This document shows positions 15,720 to 22,819 of a stretch of DNA of 26,490 bases, piece by piece; the first letter of the stretch is position 1; each line of letters opens with the position of its first letter. The stretch is taken from assembly GCA_905372265.1 (NCBI GenBank), contig CAJPOL010000018.1, positions 1 through 26,490 of the forward strand. Reading direction: 5' to 3'. The notes beneath the pieces were generated by a model that worked only from the letters and a program-made list of their open reading frames with translations, ran no database searches and was not told where the DNA came from. The stretch is from an uncultured Treponema sp. GTDB taxonomy: Bacteria; Spirochaetota; Spirochaetia; Treponematales; Treponemataceae. Made by a program: the position numbers and the translations under genes.

Positions 15720-15738
15720 AAGTATATATGAAATTTAA
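15710..15738 (-). promoter_or_regulatory. Promoter of cdd, overlapping the divergent promoter
   Basis: On the - strand, TTAAAT (15733-15738) is followed after 17 bases by a perfect TATAAT (15710-15715). The start would fall at about 15703, next to the cdd ATG (15702). Its -10 box overlaps the -10 candidates of the opposite promoter, so polymerases cannot occupy both at once. Confidence 0.55.
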
Positions 15739-16852
15739 AGATTCCGGCAAATATTTTGTTGTTTTTCCGCTTATTTTTCTTGTTTTACACCTTTTTGCCG
15801 CCGCCGTACCGCTCGGCTCCGATGTATACTGTAAGCCTGTGTGGATCCGCACTTTTGTGCCGGATACGGCTTCGGAGGAACTGGCCGGCACGGCTGCTGT
15901 AGATACGTACATACCTCCCGATGCCGCCCGATTTAACGGAAAGAAGCCGAATATTTTTATGACCGATACCCATTTCGGCTATTTTACGGCGGAAGGGGAT
16001 ATTCTCTATGCCTCTCCGCTTCTGGACGGAGTATCGGCATCGAGACACGCATGGACGCACTATGCAAGCGATGCTGTCGAAACGCCGGTATACCGTCCTG
16101 ACGGTACGCTCATTACGAATATTACGGAAGCGGGGTTCGGTTATATCGAAGAAGACCGGCTTTTCCTTTTTGAGCCGGGCGGCAGCGCTGTGAAGCGTTA
16201 TACTGCGCAAGGAGAGCCGCTCTGGCGTTATCTTCATACGTCGCCTATTACGGCGTTTCAAAGCAGCAAAGCAGGAGCCGTCATCGGCTTTGCCGACGGA
16301 AAACTTGTCTGTTTGGATGAAGCAGGAAAAGTACGGTTTGAATTTTATCCCGGCGGCAGCGACTATCAGGTTATACTCGGCGCTGCCCTTTCCGATGACG
16401 GGCTTTATGCCGTCTGCGTATGCGGAATCAGGCAGCAGCGCGTACTGCTCATCCGTATCGATGAAAATAAACATAAAATTGTTTATCACCGCTATTTAAA
16501 CGGCGATCTCCGCAGACAGGTTTTTGTTCAGTTTAATCATGAGGGAACAAATGCCGTCTTTGAATGTGCAGAAGGTATAGGGCTCATAGACTGCCGCCGC
16601 TTGGTATCGGGTATTATCCCCGAACAAGGCGTTGTTATTGCAAGCGGATTTCATCCATATCATAACATAACGGCGGTACTCGACAAACAGGATCAAAGCG
16701 CAGCCATTACGCTGATTGAAGGTCCGGTGCATTCTATCGGGAAAACACAATTTCCGGCGAAAACGGCCTTTTTATCTCAAGACCGCGATATGGTGTTCCT
16801 CGCTGCCGATACCCGTTTAGCCCGTATTGATATAAAAGGGATGACAAAATGA
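15728..16852 (+). CDS. Membrane-anchored or secreted beta-propeller protein
   Basis: A 374-residue protein with an N-terminal hydrophobic segment (about 9-27) that is either a signal peptide or an anchor. The remainder is built of propeller-like blades of about 40 residues, e.g. 'FGYFTAEGDILYASPL', 'YRPDGTLITNITEAGFGYIEEDRLFLFEPGG', 'VIGFADGKLVCLDEAGKVRFEF' and 'ALSDDGLYAVCVCGI', close to PQQ/NHL-type repeats. There is no catalytic motif. Its stop overlaps the start of the next gene by four bases (ATGA), pointing to a shared role with the degenerate M23 protein. No Shine-Dalgarno sequence precedes ATG 15728. I infer an envelope scaffold or binding protein; the partner is unknown. Confidence 0.8.
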   Translation: MKFKDSGKYFVVFPLIFLVLHLFAAAVPLGSDVYCKPVWIRTFVPDTASEELAGTAAVDTYIPPDAARFNGKKPNIFMTDTHFGYFTAEGDILYASPLLDGVSASRHAWTHYASDAVETPVYRPDGTLITNITEAGFGYIEEDRLFLFEPGGSAVKRYTAQGEPLWRYLHTSPITAFQSSKAGAVIGFADGKLVCLDEAGKVRFEFYPGGSDYQVILGAALSDDGLYAVCVCGIRQQRVLLIRIDENKHKIVYHRYLNGDLRRQVFVQFNHEGTNAVFECAEGIGLIDCRRLVSGIIPEQGVVIASGFHPYHNITAVLDKQDQSAAITLIEGPVHSIGKTQFPAKTAFLSQDRDMVFLAADTRLARIDIKGMTK

Positions 16853-17706
16853 AGCGCTTTTTCTTTTTTGCTGTTATTAGTGCCTGCATTACTCAAGTGA
16901 CGGCGTTGGAATGGCCTGCTGATTCGCCTGATTTTGTACGTCTTTTCGGCCAGCGTATTCATCAGCATACTATGGAGCAGGGGCTGGTATTTGCACAAAG
17001 CGATATTGTACGGGCGGCGGACAATGGTATGCTGCTGATCGAAATTGAGCGGAAGCAGCGTATCGGCGCGTTTCCCAGCGCTTTGGGCAATGCGTTGGTG
17101 TTTTTGCATGACGATGGATTACAGACGATTTATGGGAATTTAGAAAGCGCCGCTTTGTTTAGGGGAAAAACGGCTGCGGAAACCGGCAATATAATCGGTA
17201 AAACCGGTAATAGCGGATGGGGAGCGCCTTACGGCCTTTTGTTTCAAGTAGCCGATACGCAAAAAAAGGTCTACATCAATCCTCTTCTTTTATTGCCTTC
17301 AATAGATGATAAAACGGCTCCGCAAATACGGAATATCGTTTTGGTGAACGAACAAGATAATACTGAGTATACCGGTACGTTCAAAAATATACGGCAGGGC
17401 AGTTATGATCTTTATGCAGAGATTACCGATACTGTTACGGAGAGCCGTAACGTCAGTCCGTTCCGCATAACTGTTTTGGTAAACGGAACTAATCCGCGCA
17501 TTATTCCCTTTGAAATTATTGTGCAAAAAGAAAATGCATTTTATTTGGGCGATACGGCGCTTACCGATACATTGTTATACCGGCGGAATAATGTGTTCTA
17601 TCTGGGAAAAATCGTGTTTACCAGAGGAAAGACTGAAATCCTTATCACAGCGCGCGATATAACGGGAAACGAGAAATCGGAAGTGTTTACTGTGCAAGCG
17701 GATTAG
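16849..17706 (+). CDS. Secreted M23 (LytM)-like protein lacking the zinc ligands
   Basis: A 285-residue protein with a signal peptide (about 1-19, ending VTA-L). Residues about 44-150 follow the M23/LytM fold: 'SDIVRAADNGMLLIEIE', 'GNALVFLHDDGLQTIYGNLES' (80-100), 'GKTAAETGNIIGKTGNSGWGAPYGLLFQV' (106-134), 'INPLLLLP'. The zinc ligands of active M23 peptidases are not there: the H-x-H of 'G-x-H-L-H-F' reads Y-G-L-L-F-Q (128-133), and the first H-x3-D motif is absent. It is therefore probably a non-catalytic LytM protein, like EnvC and NlpD, which activate amidases. The C-terminal half is an Ig-like beta region. It overlaps the propeller gene by four bases. Confidence 0.82.
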   Translation: MKRFFFFAVISACITQVTALEWPADSPDFVRLFGQRIHQHTMEQGLVFAQSDIVRAADNGMLLIEIERKQRIGAFPSALGNALVFLHDDGLQTIYGNLESAALFRGKTAAETGNIIGKTGNSGWGAPYGLLFQVADTQKKVYINPLLLLPSIDDKTAPQIRNIVLVNEQDNTEYTGTFKNIRQGSYDLYAEITDTVTESRNVSPFRITVLVNGTNPRIIPFEIIVQKENAFYLGDTALTDTLLYRRNNVFYLGKIVFTRGKTEILITARDITGNEKSEVFTVQAD

Positions 17707-17760
17707 CCTATAGAAAGAGCATAACGCGATAGAACAGAATGCATCTTCCCGCTTGATATT

Positions 17761-18696
17761 TCAGCGGTGTTTTAGGCTGACATTAAATAAAGCGGCAACT
17801 CGTTTAAAGCGTACGGTATCCGGTTGGGATGTTTCGATGAATCGGTTTTGATAAAAAACAGTTTCCGAAATAATCGAAACATGCTTGGTTTCAAATTGCG
17901 CGAGTAAAAGTATATCAAGTATATCGTTGACCTTAAAATTAAAAAGCGGACCGAACGTAACTTTTATCCGGTCTTCTCCCCATTCCCGTTTATTCCTACC
18001 GGCGGGAACGGCAAAAAAAGTTTTTTCCGTTTCAACCCGCATGGCAATAAAATTAAGCGGGATGGGCATTTGATAGCCGAGAATGTAGCTTGCATTGTAC
18101 CGCCAGCCGTTTCTGTTTTGACCGCTGTCGTGTTTCCAAACCCATGAGGTAAGATTATTTGTTCCGCTTATGCCCTTATAAACCGCATATTGATCTATTC
18201 TGCATACAAGATGTGTCCAATCACCGGGTACGACCGCTCCGAGATCAAACTGAAAAGCGCCGCCTACATATCCCGAATAAAAAGTTCTGGTCAAATTAAT
18301 CGGCGTATACTTTGAGTTTCCTCTGTTATTCTTAGTATTGAGTGCAAGCCCCCGTATATTCAGTTTTCCTATATTCCACCCGGAACCGGCGCTCACTCCT
18401 GCGTACAGCTCTAAAAATGCGATAGGTGTCCATACAATATCGAACTTTCCTTCCATCGAAACAGGGCTTATATCTCCGCCGATTTTAAAAGTAACGTTAT
18501 TATTTCTCGTGAGGGGGTGATTAAAATTCATAGCCGGCACTGCGATATGTTCGGTTATGCCTATAACGGCTTCTAACGGATAGGCAATCGCCGTGCTGAT
18601 CTTGGTCGTATAGGTAACGGTTTTGTCTGTGTCTTCTGCAAAGACAGCAATGCCGAACACCATACACACAGCAGCAATAATCGATGGTTTTTTCAT
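17761..18696 (-). CDS. Outer-membrane beta-barrel-like protein
   Basis: A 311-residue protein with a signal peptide cleaved after about A20 (FA-E). The mature part has alternating hydrophobic/polar strands rich in aromatic and glycine residues (e.g. 'FLELYAGVSAGSGWNIG', 'YSGYVGGAFQFDLGAVV', 'YNASYILGYQMPIPLNFIAMRVETE', 'VTFGPLFNFKVNDILDILLLAQFETK'), as in outer-membrane barrels. The last strand ends 'VAALFNVSLKHR', not the classic terminal F. No named family is recognised. It lies 32 bases downstream of a lipoprotein gene on the same strand, and the two are probably cotranscribed. Confidence 0.75.
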   Translation of the reverse strand: MKKPSIIAAVCMVFGIAVFAEDTDKTVTYTTKISTAIAYPLEAVIGITEHIAVPAMNFNHPLTRNNNVTFKIGGDISPVSMEGKFDIVWTPIAFLELYAGVSAGSGWNIGKLNIRGLALNTKNNRGNSKYTPINLTRTFYSGYVGGAFQFDLGAVVPGDWTHLVCRIDQYAVYKGISGTNNLTSWVWKHDSGQNRNGWRYNASYILGYQMPIPLNFIAMRVETEKTFFAVPAGRNKREWGEDRIKVTFGPLFNFKVNDILDILLLAQFETKHVSIISETVFYQNRFIETSQPDTVRFKRVAALFNVSLKHR

Positions 18697-18728
18697 TGTT
18701 CCGCCTGTACCAATAACTTCCTACCAGT

Positions 18729-19202
18729 CTAATATTCGCCCGGTTCAATAGTTACAGCAAACATATCCTTACCGTTTTTATCCTGAAAAGCATAAAAGAG
18801 CGTGATGCGGTCTTCCCGTAGCTGATATAGCAGCTGATTTGTTTTTAAACGTTCGATCAGAGCGCTTTTGATGACCTTTGCTATCATATCCGATTGTTGT
18901 TTATTGATCTCCGTTTCCGCATATGCGTTTGTTATCAACTTATAGGTATAGATAAGAACCTTTTGTTCTTCTTGATACGAAACTTCGGTAAGAACGGTGT
19001 CGTCATCAACTTGAAGAGGACATTGCTGATTTAGCGCCCTTGCCAGTGCGTGATACATGGCTGCTTTACTATCGCCGGATTTCTCCGCAGCCGGCAACGG
19101 TTGTTCCTTTTGCTTTGCCGCTTCGTCCGTTGTTTTACAAGAGAAAAGCAACAGCGCATATAAGCAAAATATGCAGGCTATTGCGATTTTTGAAGATTTC
19201 AT
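18729..19202 (-). CDS. Predicted lipoprotein
   Basis: A 157-residue protein with a lipoprotein signal: charged MKSSK, hydrophobic helix, and lipobox L-F-S-C with C22 as the lipidation site (spirochaete lipoboxes are loose in this way). The mature protein has a charged linker (about 23-45) and then a domain with a helical stretch 'TEINKQQSDMIAKVIKSALIERLKTNQ' and strands such as 'KVLIYTYKL' and 'RITLFYAFQD', ending 'FAVTIEPGEY'. No family is recognised. A GGAGTG ribosome site (19209-19214) precedes the ATG, and a promoter is at 19241-19269. The downstream barrel gene suggests an envelope role. Confidence 0.78.
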   Translation of the reverse strand: MKSSKIAIACIFCLYALLLFSCKTTDEAAKQKEQPLPAAEKSGDSKAAMYHALARALNQQCPLQVDDDTVLTEVSYQEEQKVLIYTYKLITNAYAETEINKQQSDMIAKVIKSALIERLKTNQLLYQLREDRITLFYAFQDKNGKDMFAVTIEPGEY

Positions 19203-19240
19203 AGTTTACACTCCTATTCCATGTCAGAATACTTATTAGG

Positions 19241-19269
19241 AGTATATCATAGCCGTAATCTATTGAAAA
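19241..19269 (-). promoter_or_regulatory. Promoter of the lipoprotein-barrel operon, with a palindrome
   Basis: On the - strand: -35 TTTTCA (19264-19269), 17 bases, -10 TATACT (19241-19246), with TG one base ahead of the -10. The start falls near 19234, giving a leader of about 32 bases with a good ribosome site. A short palindrome ATACT-N7-AGTAT (19229-19245) covers the -10 and start and could be an operator. Confidence 0.5.
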
Positions 19270-19296
19270 GGCCGAAAAAACTGCCGATTTGTTCCC

Positions 19297-19325
19297 TAGA
19301 CTTATTGGTTACAAAGAGGTATACT
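19297..19325 (+). promoter_or_regulatory. Promoter of the second chemoreceptor
   Basis: TAGACT (19297-19302), 17 bases, TATACT (19320-19325). Transcription would begin near 19332, after the in-frame ATG at 19221 but before the GTG at 19371, which supports the GTG as the true start. Confidence 0.5.
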
Positions 19326-19370
19326 ACGACCCTCTTTAAAATAACAATTTTGAAAAGGATACTTGGCAGA

Positions 19371-21467
19371 GTGAAAAATAAGCTTAAATTTTCAATTAAA
19401 AGCAAACTTATTGGTATATTCGGTCTTTTGATTTTGCTTGCAATTTCAATATTGGGAATAACCGCAATGAATATTGTAAAAAAAGCAATGATAGACAAAG
19501 TCAATATCCAACTTAAAGAAAAGGCGGAAGATACCGCCAAATTGATAAATGAACGTATTTTATCGTTTTTTACTACTCTTAATGCTGTTGCACGGTTGGA
19601 AGTATTACGAAAGGATATTCCCTATGAGCAAAAAGCGGCCGTTCTATCTCAGGAGCTGACTCTTAATGCAGAATTGGCTGCTTTCGGCATTTGCGATAAA
19701 ACAGGAAATGCTTGGGTTACCGATGGAAAGCAGGTAAATGTTTCTAATCGGCAGTATTTTCAAGCGGCGCTTAGCGGGAAAGCCTTTATAACGGAGCCGT
19801 TATCTTCAAATATAACAAATGAGCTTTCAGTCTTTTTTTCCGTACCGGTTTATGATGATGAACGAAATATAATCGGCGTTTTATATGCGCGTGCGAATGC
19901 GGCAGGCCTTTCCGCAATGATTTCCGACATTGTTATCGGCGAAACCGGCGATTGTTACATTATAGGTCTTACCGGTAATACAATCGGCGATGCTGACATT
20001 GAAGTCGTAAGAGCACAGGAAAATAGTATTGAAAAGGCAAAAACAGATCCTTCTCTTGCCGGCATGGCTGCTTTTGAAAAAACGGCCCTGCAATCGGCAC
20101 AACCGGATGTAGGGTATTTCGATTGGGAAGACGAGAAGCAAATAGCTGCGTTCGGAATCATTGCATATACCGGCTGGCGGGTTATTCTTTCCGCCCCCGT
20201 ATCGGAATTTTTAGGAGTGATAGATACCCTGCGCACATCTCTGTACGGCATTACGGCGGCAATCTTACTTGTTGCGATTGCTGTTGTGTATCTTACCGCC
20301 CGTAAAATAGTACAGCCGATAAACGCAACGGTTGACGCTTTAAAAAACATAGCGCAGGGAGAAGGCGATTTAACGGTACGCTTAGCGGTATCCGGTAATG
20401 ATGAAATAGCAGCTCTTTCACAGTATTTTAACCAAACGATAGAAAAAATTGCCGCCTCTGTTAAGATGGTTGGAAATAGTTCAAGCGTTATGCAGAATGT
20501 CGGCGAAGAACTTGCTTCCAGTATGACCGAAACGGCAAGTGCTGTGTACGAAATAAGCGCTAATATTGACGGAATAAAAAAGCAAATGCTTACCCACGCT
20601 TCAAGTGTCGTTGCCGTCGGTTCATCATTACAGGTAATGGCGAAAACAATCGAAAAAGTGGATAACCATGTAGCTGTGCAGATAAGTAATGCCGAAACTT
20701 CATCGCAGGCTGTTAATCAAATGATACTGAATATTCAAACGGTTGCCGCTACGGTAGAGAACAATTTAAAAACGCTTGAAGAATTGAATAATGCAACCGG
20801 ACAAGGTAAGCAAACGATAACGGAAACAGTTGATTTAGCTAAAGCAGTCGCTGAAAGCTCGGAAGTATTGCTTGATACCAGTACGGTAATTCAAAATATT
20901 GCAGCGCAAACAAATTTACTGGCGATGAATGCTGCAATAGAAGCCGCTCACGCGGGAGAAACGGGAAAAGGATTTGCCGTAGTTGCCGGAGAAATACGGA
21001 AACTCGCCGAAGAATCCGGTGCACAAGGGAAGAATATTACAGCAATATTGAAAGGCCTAAAAGAAAAAATCGGACGGGTAAATGATGCCGCGTTATCGGT
21101 AGAACAGCGTTTTGATGCTATTTTTGCATTAGCAGGAAAAACACAAAACCAAGAACAGCATATTATGAATGCCATGCGGGAACAGAGCGATGGAAGCGCA
21201 CAAATAGTACAAGCGATGCAGCGTATTGAAGATATGACACATGAGATGAAAAAAAGCTCGCATGAAATGCTCTCAAACAGTAATTTAGTTTCCGAAGAAA
21301 TGAAACGGCTCGGTACAATGTCCGATGCTATTGCAAACGGTATGAACGAGATGGCTTCCGGTACATTGCAGATTAACAATGCTGTGCAAGAAGTCAACGA
21401 AATTACGCAAAAGAACAAGCGGAGTATTGAAAATTTGGCACAGGAAGTTGGGAAGTTCAAAGTATAA
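19371..21467 (+). CDS. Methyl-accepting chemotaxis protein with dCache-type sensor
   Basis: A 698-residue receptor (numbering from GTG 19371). Membrane helix 1 is about 12-32; a periplasmic double-Cache-like sensor spans about 45-275 ('FGICDKTGNAWVTDG', 'NRQYFQAALSGKAFI', 'FFSVPVYDDERNIIGVLYA'); helix 2 is about 288-310; HAMP 311-360; then a long coiled coil with the tip 'AAQTNLLAMNAAIEAAHAGE' (511-530) and 'GFAVVAGEIRKLAEESG', where G540 replaces the usual D. No CheR pentapeptide at the end. The GTG start is chosen because AAAGGA (19354-19359) and a promoter (19297-19325) precede it, and the protein then begins just before helix 1; upstream starts add 50 basic, unconserved residues. AT-richer than the first chemoreceptor. 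Ligand unknown. Confidence 0.93.
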   Translation: MKNKLKFSIKSKLIGIFGLLILLAISILGITAMNIVKKAMIDKVNIQLKEKAEDTAKLINERILSFFTTLNAVARLEVLRKDIPYEQKAAVLSQELTLNAELAAFGICDKTGNAWVTDGKQVNVSNRQYFQAALSGKAFITEPLSSNITNELSVFFSVPVYDDERNIIGVLYARANAAGLSAMISDIVIGETGDCYIIGLTGNTIGDADIEVVRAQENSIEKAKTDPSLAGMAAFEKTALQSAQPDVGYFDWEDEKQIAAFGIIAYTGWRVILSAPVSEFLGVIDTLRTSLYGITAAILLVAIAVVYLTARKIVQPINATVDALKNIAQGEGDLTVRLAVSGNDEIAALSQYFNQTIEKIAASVKMVGNSSSVMQNVGEELASSMTETASAVYEISANIDGIKKQMLTHASSVVAVGSSLQVMAKTIEKVDNHVAVQISNAETSSQAVNQMILNIQTVAATVENNLKTLEELNNATGQGKQTITETVDLAKAVAESSEVLLDTSTVIQNIAAQTNLLAMNAAIEAAHAGETGKGFAVVAGEIRKLAEESGAQGKNITAILKGLKEKIGRVNDAALSVEQRFDAIFALAGKTQNQEQHIMNAMREQSDGSAQIVQAMQRIEDMTHEMKKSSHEMLSNSNLVSEEMKRLGTMSDAIANGMNEMASGTLQINNAVQEVNEITQKNKRSIENLAQEVGKFKV

Positions 21468-21505
21468 ATCAACAACCCCGACGCAAGCGTCGGGGTATGT
21501 TGTTC
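21468..21505. repeat. Palindromic repeat, copy 1
   Basis: Directly after the chemoreceptor stop codon. CCCCGACGC (21476-21484) pairs perfectly with GCGTCGGGG across the loop AA; beyond a short bulge, AACAA (21471-21475) pairs with TTGTT. The core CGACGCAAGCGTCGGGGTAT (21479-21498) recurs at 21545-21564. Its position and GC-rich stem would also suit a 3'-end structure for the chemoreceptor message, though the T-run is poor. Confidence 0.75.
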
Positions 21506-21530
21506 TCATAAGGTGGTTGCAGTCGGCTTT

Positions 21531-21566
21531 AATACCCTTCGTTACGACGCAAGCGTCGGGGTATTA
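21531..21566. repeat. Palindromic repeat, copy 2
   Basis: AATACCC, an extra TTCGTTA, then CGACGC, loop AA, GCGTCG and GGGTATT. Without the seven-base insert it would be a perfect 13-pair palindrome. It shares 20 identical bases with copy 1, offset by 66 bases. Confidence 0.75.
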
Positions 21567-21583
21567 AACCCTCCGCACGAATA

Positions 21584-21686
21584 AACCGCCAAGCACGCAG
21601 AGACCGCAAAGATGTTTGTAAAGATTACCTGCTCAACTTTCCCCAATTCTCTCTGCGTCCTTAGCGGTTCCTTTGCGTTCTTGGCA
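21584..21686. repeat. Imperfect inverted repeat of the 'acgcaaag/gccaag' type
   Basis: The left arm (21584-21613) contains GCCAAGCACGCAGAG followed by ACCGCAAAG. The right arm (21650-21686), read on the other strand, contains GCCAAGAACGCAAAG, ACCGCTAAG and GACGCAGAGA. The units match at most positions and lie head to head around a spacer of about 36 bases. Similar short degenerate units occur in non-coding DNA of many bacteria as far as I recall. No ORF is associated. Confidence 0.6.
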
Positions 21687-21794
21687 GCCTCTGCTGTTCA
21701 TCACATGACAGAGCATGTCTGATGCGCCTGCCCCTGATTAAAATATGCGGTCGGCTTGCACAGAAGCCCAAATATCCGTACACTTCCGGACAGT

Positions 21795-22796
21795 ATGGAA
21801 AATATGCAAAGCGGTGCGCTGCAGCGGATTGCGGCGTTTAAAGCGCGGATGGCCGCATCGATCATCGGGCAGGAACAGCTCATTGAAGATATTTTGATTG
21901 CCTACATCGCAGGCGGGCATGTCTTACTTGAAGGGGCTCCCGGCCTTGCAAAGACGTTGACGGTACGGACATTTGCCGGTCTCTCGAATCTGCGTTTTAA
22001 GCGGATTCAGTTTACGCCGGACTTATTGCCTGCCGATTTAACCGGTACGCTGATTTTTGAACCTTCGGCGCACCGCTTTTCGGTACGGAAGGGGCCTCTG
22101 TTTGCGCACATCATCTTAGCCGATGAAATCAACCGTGCTCCGGCAAAGGTTCAGTCGGCATTGCTGGAAGCGATGGCTGAAGGACAGATTACAATCGGGG
22201 AAAACAGCTTTCCGCTCCCCGAACCGTTTTTTGTACTTGCAACACAGAACCCTATCGAGCAAGAGGGAACGTATCCGCTCCCTGAAGCCGAACTCGACCG
22301 CTTCTTGTTTAAACTATTGGTTCCCTATCCCAAACCTGCCGATGAAATTACCGTTATGCTGAAAAGCGAAGCGATAACTGCTTCAGCAAAACCGCAGGCG
22401 GAGTCTGAAACGGAGCCGATCCTTCCGATTGAGGTATTACGCGCACTGAGATCCGCCATACAGCACGTCCGCTGTACCGAAGAATTACATACGTACATTG
22501 TGTCACTGGTTTCGGCTACCCGCCCAATCGCTGAAAAACACGGCGACCTGCATCATGGCAGTTATTTGAGCTATATTACCGTCGGAGCTTCGCCCCGCGC
22601 CAGTATTGCCCTGTACCGGTGCTCAAAAATACGGGCTTTTCTCAATGGACGCGATTATGTTATCCCTGAGGATATAAAAGCAGCGGCGTATCCCGTGCTG
22701 CGTCACCGGCTCAAACTTTCGTATGAAGCGAGCGCGGAAAATATCGGCGCAGATGAAATTATTGCCAAGCTGCTTGAGCTCGTGCCGCAGCCATAG
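21795..22796 (+). CDS. MoxR-family AAA+ ATPase
   Basis: A 333-residue cytoplasmic ATPase of the MoxR branch, which act as chaperones and often load metal ions or cofactors into VWA-domain partner proteins. It has Walker A 'GAPGLAKT' (47-54), 'FTPDLLPADLTG' (73-84), Walker B 'IILADEINRAPAKVQSALLEAM' (106-127), sensor 1 'ATQNPIEQEGTYPLPEAELDRF' (149-170), and the C-terminal lid. The start is uncertain: ATG 21795 has no strong ribosome site, and ATG 21804 is nine bases further; a TTG at 21756 seems unlikely. It is not followed by the usual DUF58 or VWA genes but, 23 bases later, by transketolase. A secreted VWA protein is present at the other end of the window, but there is no evidence that the two interact. 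Confidence 0.93.
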   Translation: MENMQSGALQRIAAFKARMAASIIGQEQLIEDILIAYIAGGHVLLEGAPGLAKTLTVRTFAGLSNLRFKRIQFTPDLLPADLTGTLIFEPSAHRFSVRKGPLFAHIILADEINRAPAKVQSALLEAMAEGQITIGENSFPLPEPFFVLATQNPIEQEGTYPLPEAELDRFLFKLLVPYPKPADEITVMLKSEAITASAKPQAESETEPILPIEVLRALRSAIQHVRCTEELHTYIVSLVSATRPIAEKHGDLHHGSYLSYITVGASPRASIALYRCSKIRAFLNGRDYVIPEDIKAAAYPVLRHRLKLSYEASAENIGADEIIAKLLELVPQP

Positions 22797-22819
22797 AAAA
22801 ACCATTTTTGGAGGAATAT

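Larger units (their letters stand above)
21468..21794. other. Non-coding repeat island between the chemoreceptor and moxR-like gene
   Basis: About 327 bases without a credible gene. It holds two palindromic elements that share the same 20 bases (21479-21498 and 21545-21564), then an imperfect inverted pair of 'GCCAAG-ACGCA-AG'-type repeats (21584-21613 and 21650-21686), then about 100 bases (21690-21794) in which I see no element other than the weak start region of the next gene. Confidence 0.7.

Noticed and set aside
15785..16489. 234-codon open frame on the - strand within the 15728 propeller gene
   Set aside because: Antisense shadow; arginine-rich composition typical of a false frame.
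17707..17760. Terminator between the converging M23-like and barrel genes
   Set aside because: No stem of useful length or T-run was found in these 54 bases.
19221..19370. Upstream extension of the second chemoreceptor to ATG 19221
   Set aside because: The promoter at 19297-19325 lies downstream of this ATG and the added residues are not receptor-like.
20948..21475. 175-codon open frame opposite the second chemoreceptor
   Set aside because: Antisense to the conserved signalling domain, cysteine/serine/phenylalanine-rich, as expected for a shadow.
21468..21686. CRISPR array
   Set aside because: Only two copies of the palindromic core with unequal flanks, no regular spacers and no cas genes.
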